Shown: positions 1 through 10,516 of the stretch, one piece after another
Numbering within the stretch: the first letter of the stretch is position 1
Layout: each line of letters opens with the position of its first letter
Assembly (NCBI GenBank): GCA_913045225.1
Contig: CAJWPC010000004.1
Coordinates: 152,626-216,625, forward strand
Source: an uncultured Rhodobiaceae bacterium
GTDB lineage: Bacteria > Pseudomonadota > Alphaproteobacteria > Rhizobiales > TMED25
DNA: 64,000 nt
Direction of reading: 5' to 3'
Made by a program: the position numbers and the translations under genes
The notes under the pieces: model-generated
Databases searched by the model: none
What the model was told of the DNA's origin: nothing
What the model saw: the letters and a program-made list of their open reading frames with translations, nothing else

Positions 1-918
1 GATAATTTTAAATGCATTCATAACTTGCTCTTTGGTAGCGCCGCCGCCCACATCTAAAAAATTTGCTGGCTCCTCTCCATATAACTTTATAATATCCATT
101 GTTGCCATTGCCAAACCTGCACCATTTACCATGCAGCCAATTGTACCATCAAGCTTTACGTAACTTAATCCGTGATTTGAAGCCTCAATTTCTAGGGGAT
201 CTTCCTCCTCAGGATCTCTCAAGCTCAAAATATCTTGATGTCGAAAAAGAGCATTTGAATCAAAATTCATTTTTGCATCTAGGCAGATCAAATGACCTTC
301 AGTGGATAAGACAAAGGGATTAATTTCAATTAGACTCGCATCTTTTTCTACAAATAATAAAAGTAAATTATTTAAAACAGCCGTTAATTTTCCTTTGTGT
401 GCAGTATCAAGGTTTAAAATCCTCAAAACTTCATCAATGTTTTCACTATTGAGTTCCGTTCTGGATGCGTCCAGATATATTTTAGCTATCTTTTCTGGAT
501 TTTTATCAGCAACCTCTTCAATGTCCATTCCTCCCTCTGATGAAGCTATCAGACATATTGCTTTAGTCTTCCTATCAATTAGATAGGATAAATAAAATTC
601 TCTATCAATGTTGCAGCCATCTTCTATATATACCCTTTTTACTACTTTACCGTCGGGTCCAGTTTGGTTTGTTACAAGTTTCATCCCTAACATTTTATTA
701 AAAGCTAATTTTACCTCATCAAAATTATCAACAACCTTAACGCCGCCGCCTTTGCCCCTACCACCAGCATGAATCTGAGCTTTTACAACCCACTTTGGGC
801 CCTGAAGGATATCAATATGTTCATCTAATTCTTTGGAATTAAAAGCTGTAAACCCATTTAATACGGGTACTTTATACTCTCTTAAAAGCTGTTTTGCTTG
901 ATGTTCATGTATATTCAT
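1..918 (-). CDS. sucC: Succinyl-CoA synthetase (ADP-forming) beta subunit, 3' end truncated by window edge
   Basis: Not in ORF track (runs off the edge). Reverse translation from ATG at 918 gives MNIHEHQAKQLLREYKVPVLNGFTAFNSKEL...KWVVKAQIHAGGRGKGGGVKVV...FLDVGGGATKEQVMNAFKII, typical SucC; adjacent to mdh. Confidence 0.95.
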   Translation of the reverse strand, partial: MNIHEHQAKQLLREYKVPVLNGFTAFNSKELDEHIDILQGPKWVVKAQIHAGGRGKGGGVKVVDNFDEVKLAFNKMLGMKLVTNQTGPDGKVVKRVYIEDGCNIDREFYLSYLIDRKTKAICLIASSEGGMDIEEVADKNPEKIAKIYLDASRTELNSENIDEVLRILNLDTAHKGKLTAVLNNLLLLFVEKDASLIEINPFVLSTEGHLICLDAKMNFDSNALFRHQDILSLRDPEEEDPLEIEASNHGLSYVKLDGTIGCMVNGAGLAMATMDIIKLYGEEPANFLDVGGGATKEQVMNAFKII

Positions 919-945
919 TAAAAATTACTTATTTCAATATGAAAA

Positions 946-1932
<987 letters not shown>

Positions 1933-3042
1933 TTATTCTGAAATTATACTATCCAAATAGTCTGACGATTGCATTTCTTCCAAACGTGATACAGTTCTCT
2001 GAAAGATATTAGCATCTTTTCCGCCAATCAAAATATCTTTTGGATGGGTCTCTGCTAATATAAACAATATCTTTTTATTTTCATAAAATGTATCTATCAA
2101 ATTTATAAACCTTTTTGTTTCGTTTCTTTTTTTCGAGTCCAATTTCGGCACATTTGAAATAAAGATAATATTATAGTTATTAGATATTGCGAGGTAATCA
2201 GCAACCCCAAGAGGTTTTACGCATAATTCGTCAAATGAGAAGTTTGCGAACTTTCCTGCAGACACTGAGACTTCTATCTCCCTTCCCTTTAGGGGTATAG
2301 ACCTACTTGTAACTTCTATACTACCAATTAGGTTTTGCCAAGCCTCATGAAAATTTTTTTTATTTTGTCCATTGATTGGGGAAAAATATACTCTTTTATT
2401 TTTAATTCTATCTATCCTGTAATCTTTCTCAGCTTGAAGATTATAAATTTCCATATTCTCTTCTAATTTATCGATGAAAGGAATAAATGTATCCCTATTC
2501 AATCCCTCTGAGTATAAATTCCTTGGATGAATATTTGATGTTGCAATAATTAATATACCCATTTCAAATAAAATCTTGAATAGCCTACCCAATATCATTG
2601 CGTCAGCAATATCTTCTACTTGAAATTCATCAAAGCAGAGGAGTTTACAATCTTTTTCTATTAATTTAGCAACCATCAAAACAGGATCACTATCACCATT
2701 TCTTGATACCCCGTTTTTTTTTCTCCAAATAAAGATTTGCTCATGAACCTCATTCATGAATTCATTGAAATGAACCCGCCTCTTTTGCGAAATATCAATA
2801 TTATTGTAAAATAGATCCATTATCATGGATTTACCACGTCCCACTTGACCGTATATATACATCCCGAGAGGTCTATTCATTTTCTTATTGATGATTCTTT
2901 TTAGTAGAGACTGCTTAGTATAAGCTATAAATTCTTCGCTTTTCTCTGCGAGAATATTTATTAATTCATATTGTTTTTGATCAAATTGAATTTCTTTGTC
3001 TTTTACCAGTTGCTCAAATTTATCACTAATGGTTAAATTCAT
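1933..3042 (-). CDS. zapE: AFG1/ZapE-family ATPase
   Basis: GMYIYGQVGRGKSMIMDLF Walker A, LLCFDEFQVEDIADAMIL Walker B, HFNEFM. Confidence 0.93.
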   Translation of the reverse strand: MNLTISDKFEQLVKDKEIQFDQKQYELINILAEKSEEFIAYTKQSLLKRIINKKMNRPLGMYIYGQVGRGKSMIMDLFYNNIDISQKRRVHFNEFMNEVHEQIFIWRKKNGVSRNGDSDPVLMVAKLIEKDCKLLCFDEFQVEDIADAMILGRLFKILFEMGILIIATSNIHPRNLYSEGLNRDTFIPFIDKLEENMEIYNLQAEKDYRIDRIKNKRVYFSPINGQNKKNFHEAWQNLIGSIEVTSRSIPLKGREIEVSVSAGKFANFSFDELCVKPLGVADYLAISNNYNIIFISNVPKLDSKKRNETKRFINLIDTFYENKKILFILAETHPKDILIGGKDANIFQRTVSRLEEMQSSDYLDSIISE

Positions 3043-3124
3043 AATTCAATATACAGTTTTATTCTAGAATTAAGATAAGCACGTATGTGTTAATTTTATA
3101 TGATAATCATGATGTCGAGGCAAT

Positions 3125-3152
3125 AAAAAAGGGCTATTAAATAGCCCTTTTA
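3125..3152 (-). terminator. Rho-independent terminator downstream of the 3176..3397 gene
   Basis: aaaaagggctattaaatagcccttttat: GGGCTATT/AATAGCCC stem flanked by A and T runs; could work on both strands. Confidence 0.8.
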
Positions 3153-3175
3153 TATTTGCATATTTTTATAAAAGA

Positions 3176-3397
3176 TTAGTTAAACGATTGACCGTAAGTT
3201 GCAAACTCGTCAAGCAATTCAATCTCTACAGTTTTACTACCAATTTCAATCGGTCCTTCCACCTGATTTGTTCTCATGAGCTCGCCACCTGTACCTGAGT
3301 CAGCAGACCTATCTGTACCAGCTTGTTGCATAACAAAATATCCAAGCACAGCTACGGCAACAACTACAATAACTCCTATTACTAACTTGTTATTCAT
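3176..3397 (-). CDS. Small single-TM membrane-anchored protein of unknown function (73 aa)
   Basis: N-terminal hydrophobic helix MNNKLVIGVIVVVAVAVLGYFVMQQ followed by a polar tail; upstream RBS-like aaggaag; own downstream terminator. Confidence 0.65.
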   Translation of the reverse strand: MNNKLVIGVIVVVAVAVLGYFVMQQAGTDRSADSGTGGELMRTNQVEGPIEIGSKTVEIELLDEFATYGQSFN

Positions 3398-3481
3398 GGT
3401 AACCTTCCTTATTTTACATTCAACTACATCAACACTATAAAATAAGATTACAATAACTTTACAAAAAATTCAATTCAATTT

Positions 3482-4018
3482 CTAATATTTGAAATTATCT
3501 GTTACATCATTTAAATCTGTTTTGTACGCAACGGATCTTCGCACGTAACTCTTTTGTGCTCTTTCCATCATAGCTTTATGTTTTTCCTGAACTTCACCAA
3601 TTATTTTTCCGGGCGCGCCGAGCACAATTGAGTTATCTGGAATCTCTTTATTTTCCGCAATAAAAGAATTTGCCCCTATCAAACAACCTTTCCCAATTTT
3701 TGCCCCATTGAGAATAATTGATCCAATTCCCACCAGTGAACCGTCACCAATTGTACATCCATGTATCATAGCCATGTGACCCACAGTAACATTTTGCCCA
3801 ATATATAAACCAAAGCCTGGGTCAGTATGAGCTACAGATCCATCTTGTATATTTGAGCCTTTACCTACATGTATTTTTTCATTATCACCCCTCAATACAG
3901 CATTCCACCAGATACTCGTCTCCTCCTCTAAGATGACACTACCAATTATCACAGCGTTTGGCGCAACCCAGCTTTTATTGTCAATCTGAGGCAGTTTATT
4001 TTGATATTCATAAATCAT
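3482..4018 (-). CDS. Gamma-carbonic anhydrase family protein (left-handed beta-helix hexapeptide repeat)
   Basis: GSVILEEETSIWWNAVLRGD, GHMAMIHGCTIGDGSLVGIGS hexapeptide repeats and His ligands. Confidence 0.9.
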   Translation of the reverse strand: MIYEYQNKLPQIDNKSWVAPNAVIIGSVILEEETSIWWNAVLRGDNEKIHVGKGSNIQDGSVAHTDPGFGLYIGQNVTVGHMAMIHGCTIGDGSLVGIGSIILNGAKIGKGCLIGANSFIAENKEIPDNSIVLGAPGKIIGEVQEKHKAMMERAQKSYVRRSVAYKTDLNDVTDNFKY

Positions 4019-4019
4019 T

Positions 4020-5348
4020 TTAATCTCCAGTTTTCATCAATCTATTATCAATTATATGCAAGTATGAACCAAATACATTTTGATTTATTAAACCATATTT
4101 TCTTTGAGCATCATTTTTGTCCAGACTTTCGAAAAGATGTTGTCCTGACTCTTTCATGATTGATGAATAATGGTATTCATGGCACATGTAAGCATTCTCT
4201 TTGGCAAAACAGTTTGACTCTTTTACCTTAACTTCTCTATAGCCGAGACTTAATTTCCTCTTATTAAAGCTTGTGACTAAACTCAAAAGCCCCAACATGG
4301 CATGCTCTTTGTTATCCTTATCAATAATTGACTTTCCTAAAACCATATAGCCACCACACTCTCCATAGATAAATTTTCTTTGTTTAGCTGCACTTTTCAT
4401 AGAATTCATAAAGTTATTGCAATTTGCCAATTTTTCGCAATTTAACTCAGGGTAGCCCCCTGGGAGATATATACCGGTACAATTGACCGATGGACCTTCA
4501 TCATGCAGTGGAGAAAAAAAATCTACTTCACGCCCTTCCTTTGTCCATTGTCTTAATGTGTTATCATAGATAAAAGAAAAAGACGGGTCTTTTGCAATGG
4601 AAATTCTCTGACCGAGATCAATCGAAGCCTTACCTGACTCTCTAATTTTAGTTTCTTGATCGTCATCTACGATATTTGATAATTTGATGATCTCTTCAAT
4701 GTCTATATATTTTTCTATTAGATTAGCTGCACAATTAATTAAATATTGGTAATTTTCAACATGCTCAGCTAAGAAAAGCCCTAAATGACGCCTGGGGAAA
4801 ATTAAATCATCTGATTTCGGTAGATATCCTAAAACCTTTATTTTACTTTTCTCTAGCTCTTCATTTATCAAATTATAATGTCTTTCACTTGAGATATTAT
4901 TTAAAATAACACCGATAAAATTAATTTCAGTATCGTAATTCATTATGCCCTTACATATTGCTGCTAAGGTTTGAGATTGACCGCTTGCATCAAGGATAAG
5001 CAGAACAGGAATTTTAAATTTTTTTACAAACTCTGCAGTTGAAGATGACTGGTTTTTTGTGCCATCGAAGAGACCCATTACGCCTTCAATAATATGAACA
5101 TCATTCTTTTGAGTTGACTCATGAATAAGATACCTAATTTTTTCTTCGGTCATTGCCCAAGTATCATAATTATATACAGCTCTATTTGTTATATATCTTG
5201 TATATGTTGGATCAATGTAATCGGGTCCAATTTTGCCCGCAGATACATTATAGCCGTTATTGATAAGGGATTTAATCAATGCTGACGTGAAAACCGTCTT
5301 CCCACTACCGGTCATCGAAGAAGAAATACATAGTTTAGTTGATGGCAT
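4020..5348 (-). CDS. cobB/cbiA: Cobyrinate a,c-diamide synthase
   Basis: MTGSGKTVFTSALIKSL P-loop, VEGVMGLFDG-like IIEGVMGLFDG, C-terminal class I GATase GECGGYMVLG. Confidence 0.93.
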   Translation of the reverse strand: MPSTKLCISSSMTGSGKTVFTSALIKSLINNGYNVSAGKIGPDYIDPTYTRYITNRAVYNYDTWAMTEEKIRYLIHESTQKNDVHIIEGVMGLFDGTKNQSSSTAEFVKKFKIPVLLILDASGQSQTLAAICKGIMNYDTEINFIGVILNNISSERHYNLINEELEKSKIKVLGYLPKSDDLIFPRRHLGLFLAEHVENYQYLINCAANLIEKYIDIEEIIKLSNIVDDDQETKIRESGKASIDLGQRISIAKDPSFSFIYDNTLRQWTKEGREVDFFSPLHDEGPSVNCTGIYLPGGYPELNCEKLANCNNFMNSMKSAAKQRKFIYGECGGYMVLGKSIIDKDNKEHAMLGLLSLVTSFNKRKLSLGYREVKVKESNCFAKENAYMCHEYHYSSIMKESGQHLFESLDKNDAQRKYGLINQNVFGSYLHIIDNRLMKTGD

Positions 5349-6129
5349 CTTTTATAACATTTTGAATTAATTTTGATCTTAATCCAACGACGGGACCAAG
5401 AACAACAATTGCAGGCGCCTTAATTTGATTTTTTTCAATATCACTATTTATATTAATCAAGTTTGACTCAAGTATTCTTTCAGATGGTAGTGTTGCATCT
5501 TGTATTACCGCGACACAATCTTGAGATGACCTGCCTTCCTTTATCAGTCTTTGGGCAATTATAGGTAAGTGTTTTATTGCCATATACATGACAACAACAG
5601 GAATCTTTGCAACAGCCTGCCAATTAATATCGTCTGGCATCTCACCATTTGTATTATGACCTGTTAAAAATAAGATAGAAGAGTTTGTATTTCTTGATGT
5701 CGCTGGAATTGAAGCTGAAGCCATTCCTCCGATGGATGATGTAATACCAGGAATGACACGGTATGAAATATTATTTTCATTCAAAGTAAAAGATTCTTCA
5801 GCACCTCTCGCAAAAACAAATGGATCTCCTCCCTTTAACCTTAGCACCCTTTGACCATCTTTAGCGTGTTGAATTATAAGTTTGGAAATATCGGTTTGAT
5901 TATGGGATGGTTTACCCCCTCTCTTTCCTGCATAAATTAGAGTAGCATCCTCTTTTGCAAATTTTAAAATTTCATTAGAAACTAGTGCGTCGTATATAAT
6001 TACATCTGCTTTTGATAGTGCATACACCGCAAATATTGTTAATAATTTTACGTCTCCGGGACCCGCGCCGACGAGCCAGACCTCTCCGCTATTGAATTCT
6101 GGTAATTTTAATTTATCGAATATTTGCAT
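5335..6129 (-). CDS. cobA: Uroporphyrinogen-III C-methyltransferase
   Basis: VWLVGAGPGDVKLLT, RLKGGDPFVFARGAEE, VIPGITSSIGG; overlaps cobB by 14 nt. Confidence 0.95.
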   Translation of the reverse strand: MQIFDKLKLPEFNSGEVWLVGAGPGDVKLLTIFAVYALSKADVIIYDALVSNEILKFAKEDATLIYAGKRGGKPSHNQTDISKLIIQHAKDGQRVLRLKGGDPFVFARGAEESFTLNENNISYRVIPGITSSIGGMASASIPATSRNTNSSILFLTGHNTNGEMPDDINWQAVAKIPVVVMYMAIKHLPIIAQRLIKEGRSSQDCVAVIQDATLPSERILESNLININSDIEKNQIKAPAIVVLGPVVGLRSKLIQNVIKDAIN

Positions 6130-6158
6130 TTAAAAAAATTGAAATTATTATTATCTTT

Positions 6159-7244
6159 ATGTTACAGAAAAATCTACGTAGAGGATGGACAACCGGCGCG
6201 TGCGCAACAGCTGCTTCAAAAGCGGCATTCATAGGGCTTGTGACAGGTAAATGCCCCGATATAGTTACTATTAAATTACCCAATGGCCAATCCCCTAAAT
6301 TTAATATAGCATATCAAGATGTAACTCAGCAATCAGTGAGTGCTGGAGTGATAAAGGATGCTGGGGACGATCCCGATGTTACCGACGGCTTACTCATTAT
6401 CTCGAAAATAGTTAAAAGGAATGATCAGAACGGTATTTATTTTAAGGCCGGTAATGGTGTCGGTACCGTAACACTCCCCGGATTACCCCTAGACGTTGGA
6501 GAGCCAGCAATAAATCCTGGACCTAGGAAGATGATTGAGGATAATTTGAAGAAATTATCCATTGCCAAGAATAATCTGAATGTAGATATTATTATTGAGG
6601 TGCCAGAGGGCAAAGAGATTTCAAAACAAACATGGAATGAAAGACTTGGAATTATTAATGGTATTTCAATATTAGGTACAACCGGCATTGTTATTCCATT
6701 TTCCTGCTCTGCTTGGATTCACTCAATACATCGCGGCATTGATGTGGCAATCAAAACAAATACACTGCATATTGCAGCGTGTACGGGCTCAGTCTCTGAG
6801 AAAGCAGCAAAAAAAGAATATAACTTACCCCCCCAATCTATGATTGATATGGGTGATTTTGTGGGCGGTATGTTAAAGTATCTAAAAAAGAATACTGTGC
6901 CAAGAGTTACAATCGCAGGAGGCTTTGCAAAATTATTAAAATTATCACAAGGCGAAATGGATTTACACTCAAGTAGGAGTCAGGTAAATTTAGAAAAACT
7001 CAGATCAGAGATCAAAAAATTAGACCCAAATAATTCTGATCATGTTGAACTCAGAAAAATTAGTACCGCTAACCAATGTTTGTCTATACTTGGTCCAAAA
7101 AAATATGAGCTGGCGAAGAATGTTGCGGTCGCTGCACAGGATGTGGTAGTTAAGTACCTCAAAAAAGATAGTGTCTCAATTGATATTATGATTGTTGATC
7201 GAACAGGGGATATTTTAGCGAAAATCGAGAGCAGAGATGCATAA
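6159..7244 (+). CDS. cbiD: Cobalt-precorrin-5B C1-methyltransferase
   Basis: LRRGWTTGACATAASKAAF; ACTGSVSEKAA; MGDFVGGMLKYL. Confidence 0.95.
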   Translation: MLQKNLRRGWTTGACATAASKAAFIGLVTGKCPDIVTIKLPNGQSPKFNIAYQDVTQQSVSAGVIKDAGDDPDVTDGLLIISKIVKRNDQNGIYFKAGNGVGTVTLPGLPLDVGEPAINPGPRKMIEDNLKKLSIAKNNLNVDIIIEVPEGKEISKQTWNERLGIINGISILGTTGIVIPFSCSAWIHSIHRGIDVAIKTNTLHIAACTGSVSEKAAKKEYNLPPQSMIDMGDFVGGMLKYLKKNTVPRVTIAGGFAKLLKLSQGEMDLHSSRSQVNLEKLRSEIKKLDPNNSDHVELRKISTANQCLSILGPKKYELAKNVAVAAQDVVVKYLKKDSVSIDIMIVDRTGDILAKIESRDA

Positions 7245-7983
7245 GATCCTTATAATTGGAGGGACGTCCGAGAGTAATAAGTTGGCAGACTCTCTATCAG
7301 ACTCTTTTATTACAATACTCTCACTTCAGGGTAATACTGAGAAACCAAGATTAGGCAATTACTTGAGTAGAATTGGTGGTTTCGGTGGTGTAGAAGGATT
7401 GAAGGATTATCTATCAAGTGAACTTATAGATGCGGTTGTTGATGCATCCCATCCATACTCTAAACAAATATCGAACAATGTTTTAGCTGCTACGAAAGAT
7501 TTAAATATAAAACTTTACCAATTGCATAGACCGGCTTGGAAAAAAACCCCATTAGACTCTTGGTTTGAGGCTTCGAGTTTTATTGAAGCTAGTTTTATAA
7601 CTAACAGTCTTCCAAGAAATTCACGTATTTTCTTAACAATCGGCAAAAAAAATTTAGAAATATTTGAAAAATCTCACAAATGGATGATGGTTAGAACCAT
7701 AGATAAATATCAAAAATTTATTAGTAAAGGAAAGAAGTATATAGTAGGTCGAGGTCCATTTCGTATCGCAAGTGAGCTAATTAACATGCGGAATAATAAA
7801 ATAACTCATCTTGTGACACGTAATAGTGGCAGCGCAGAAACATATGCAAAAATCTACGCCTGTCGAGTACTAAATATACCCATAATAATGATAGGTAGGG
7901 AAAATGATGACGCGGCAAGAAAGAGTTCTTCAATAGAAACTATTAAGACTAATTTACTTGTTCATTTTGGTCTAAATAAGTGA
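7237..7983 (+). CDS. cobK/cbiJ: Precorrin-6A/cobalt-precorrin-6A reductase
   Basis: ILIIGGTSESNKLA, SRIGGFGGVEGL, DASHPYSKQISNN; start overlaps cbiD end. Confidence 0.92.
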   Translation: MHKILIIGGTSESNKLADSLSDSFITILSLQGNTEKPRLGNYLSRIGGFGGVEGLKDYLSSELIDAVVDASHPYSKQISNNVLAATKDLNIKLYQLHRPAWKKTPLDSWFEASSFIEASFITNSLPRNSRIFLTIGKKNLEIFEKSHKWMMVRTIDKYQKFISKGKKYIVGRGPFRIASELINMRNNKITHLVTRNSGSAETYAKIYACRVLNIPIIMIGRENDDAARKSSSIETIKTNLLVHFGLNK

Positions 7984-8717
7984 TTAAAATTTTCGTCATA
8001 AAGTACGCTATTTATATCTGATTTCTTTTTAAAATTCTTTCCAGTAATTATGAGTGCGGTTCTTGTTATTTTTTTTTCTCGAACCTTTGAAGCAATATTA
8101 TCCAATCGATCTAATATAATTTGCTGATCTGGCCAACCTATCCTGTATAGTACTGCAACAAGCGCATCATCTCCTAGAATTGGAGTTAGTTCACGATAAA
8201 TATAATTTAACCTCCTGATCGATAGATGAATAACTAAAGTCGCACCTGTTTTAGCAAAGGTTTTCAGATCTTCACCCTCTGGCATCGGTGTTGAACCAAA
8301 TGAGGTTCTTGTTAGTACTACACTTTGAACTTGACCTGGTGCAGTCAGTTCAGTTTTCAACTGCGCTGCCGCCTCTACATAAGCGGGGATACCAGGGACT
8401 ATTTGGAAATCTATATTGTGTTTCTGAAGAAGGTTTATTTGCTCTGATAAAGCTCCATAAACGCTCACATCACCTGAATGAACCCGCGCAACATCCACAT
8501 TTAATTCTTTTGCTCTGATATATAATTGTTCGATCTGTTTCATGGTTAGATCTGATGTATCAATTAACTTCGCTTCTTTTGGCACAATTGACAATATTTC
8601 CCTCGGTACAAGAGAACCTGCATATAAGCACATTTTAGTTTTACTGAGTATTTTATGCGCCTTTAGCGTGAGTAGATCAGGGTCCCCTGGACCTGCACCA
8701 ATAAAAAAAATCCTCAT
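7962..8717 (-). CDS. cobM/cbiF: Precorrin-4/cobalt-precorrin-4 C11-methyltransferase
   Basis: RIFFIGAGPGDPDLLTLKA, HSGDVSVYGALSEQ, VPGIPAYVEAAA. Confidence 0.95.
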   Translation of the reverse strand: MRIFFIGAGPGDPDLLTLKAHKILSKTKMCLYAGSLVPREILSIVPKEAKLIDTSDLTMKQIEQLYIRAKELNVDVARVHSGDVSVYGALSEQINLLQKHNIDFQIVPGIPAYVEAAAQLKTELTAPGQVQSVVLTRTSFGSTPMPEGEDLKTFAKTGATLVIHLSIRRLNYIYRELTPILGDDALVAVLYRIGWPDQQIILDRLDNIASKVREKKITRTALIITGKNFKKKSDINSVLYDENFNHLFRPK

Positions 8718-10516
8718 GCAATACCCCTATTTTTTTCTAATTTATAACCCCTTGGTGTGTATACATTGGTTGACTCTTTGTTTTTCGTGAAGCTCTTTGT
8801 TTGGGATGAACCAATGATTAAAACAGTGAACATATCAATGCTGTCGGATTTAATTTCACGGAGTTTTAAACATTGAATAAATTCTTTTTTTCTTCCAACA
8901 TTTTTTGCAATTACAACAGGTGTATCAGATGATCTGACAGATTGAATATGATCTAGTACAGTTTTAAAGAAATACTTTCTCTTGCTGGATGTTGGGTTAT
9001 ATATGCCCAAAACAAAATCTCCCTTTAGAGCTGCATGGAGCCTGTCTAATATGACGTTTTCTGGAGTTAATAAATTTGATAATGATATTATGCAAAAATC
9101 ATTTCCAAATGGCGCCCCAACCTTTGCTGATGCAGCTTGAAATGCTGATATACCTGGTGTCATTTTGATATCAATATCGGTTTCATTTTCTTCATTGTCC
9201 AAAATCTCATATACGATAGATCCCATAGCAAATATGCCGGGGTCACCTGAACACACTAAAGCCACGTTATTTCCCTGCCTTGCAAGAGAAATAGCCTTTA
9301 ACGCCCGCTCCTCTTCTTGTCCAATTGGATAACGATAATACTTTTTATTTCTTCTTTTCTTGATTTGATCAAGGTAACCTGAAAAACCAATATAATGGGT
9401 TGACTCATCAAGAATATTATTAACCTCGATTGTCCTCCAAGCATCGCTTCCTGGCCCAAGACCAATAATAGACAGCGTCCCATTTTGTGTGCTTGGAAGG
9501 TTTTTTATAACCTGGCGACTACATGCAACTGCACACGTAGCCTCAGCTGATTTATTTTTTTCAACTATCAGCTTGGATGACTTGCCAGCTGCTACTAATG
9601 CGGCAGCCTCAGCAACACTGTGAGATCCTACGGTCCTAAAAACATACTCGGAAGAATTTGCTAACTGAGGACTTATCTTGTTTAGCTCACTTGCTTTAAA
9701 GTGAATAATTGGTTTATTTAAATATTGACCCAGTTTATTTATTGCACGCTCATTTTTTTTTAAATCTATAGTTGCAATCGCTTTAACGGAGTGAATTGAT
9801 AAGTCTTTCTTTTCAAGTGTATCTAAAACAAGTTTTTTCAATTTGACATAGGATGCGCCTGAAACAGTTCCAATCCCAATGATAAGTTTTTGAGGTCGAT
9901 AAACAAGTAATTCTTTATTTGGCTTTATCGATGAATTAATCGAAAATTTGATTTCGAGTTTCGACGAACCGGAAACTCTAATCTTTTTGCTTTTAAGCCA
10001 GCTATATGCAGGCACATTTTTTAATGAACGTCTATCTAGTAGCGCCGAAATGAATTCCTTGTAATTACAATCTGGATCTAATACAAATCCAGGCGGTGGG
10101 TTATCAGGAGAAACTCCTAAAAAAGTATCGCTTTGTGTCGTAATGACTGGCTTAGAATTTAAAATTGTTGCAAGTTTAGTTGCTAATTCATTCGCCCCAG
10201 AATGAGTATCTAATAATGGTACTGTATATTTACCGTCTGGTGATAATGCTACTATGCAAGAACCATTATGTTTTTTTGGAAGCTTTCCCTCCAGCGATCT
10301 TATAATAATTGGTATTGAACAAATTGCTATTATATTAGTTTTTTCTTTTTGAAGTAACTGAATGTGCTTTGCTAGGTTTTTGAATGTGACATCTACCTTT
10401 GCATCAATGATGTTCAAACCATGAATTTGGCAATTTTCAATTTTTTTTAGGACAAGCACTGCCAGATCCAGGTTGAGTTTCGATACAACAATTACAGCTG
10501 TCTTTGGATTTTTCAT
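8714..10516 (-). CDS. cbiG-cobJ: Fused cobalamin biosynthesis protein: N-terminal CbiG (cobalt-precorrin-5A hydrolase) plus C-terminal CobJ/CbiH (precorrin-3B C17-methyltransferase)
   Basis: N-terminal CbiG signatures (IVALSPDGKYTVPLLDTHSGANELA; IGIGTVSGASYVKL; VAEAAALVAAG), then SIIGLGPGSDAWRT and CSGDPGIFAMGSIVYE methylase motifs. Confidence 0.92.
   Translation of the reverse strand: MKNPKTAVIVVSKLNLDLAVLVLKKIENCQIHGLNIIDAKVDVTFKNLAKHIQLLQKEKTNIIAICSIPIIIRSLEGKLPKKHNGSCIVALSPDGKYTVPLLDTHSGANELATKLATILNSKPVITTQSDTFLGVSPDNPPPGFVLDPDCNYKEFISALLDRRSLKNVPAYSWLKSKKIRVSGSSKLEIKFSINSSIKPNKELLVYRPQKLIIGIGTVSGASYVKLKKLVLDTLEKKDLSIHSVKAIATIDLKKNERAINKLGQYLNKPIIHFKASELNKISPQLANSSEYVFRTVGSHSVAEAAALVAAGKSSKLIVEKNKSAEATCAVACSRQVIKNLPSTQNGTLSIIGLGPGSDAWRTIEVNNILDESTHYIGFSGYLDQIKKRRNKKYYRYPIGQEEERALKAISLARQGNNVALVCSGDPGIFAMGSIVYEILDNEENETDIDIKMTPGISAFQAASAKVGAPFGNDFCIISLSNLLTPENVILDRLHAALKGDFVLGIYNPTSSKRKYFFKTVLDHIQSVRSSDTPVVIAKNVGRKKEFIQCLKLREIKSDSIDMFTVLIIGSSQTKSFTKNKESTNVYTPRGYKLEKNRGIA

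Noticed and set aside
99-586. + strand ORFs 99..323 and 302..586
   Set aside because: Antisense to the clear sucC reading frame
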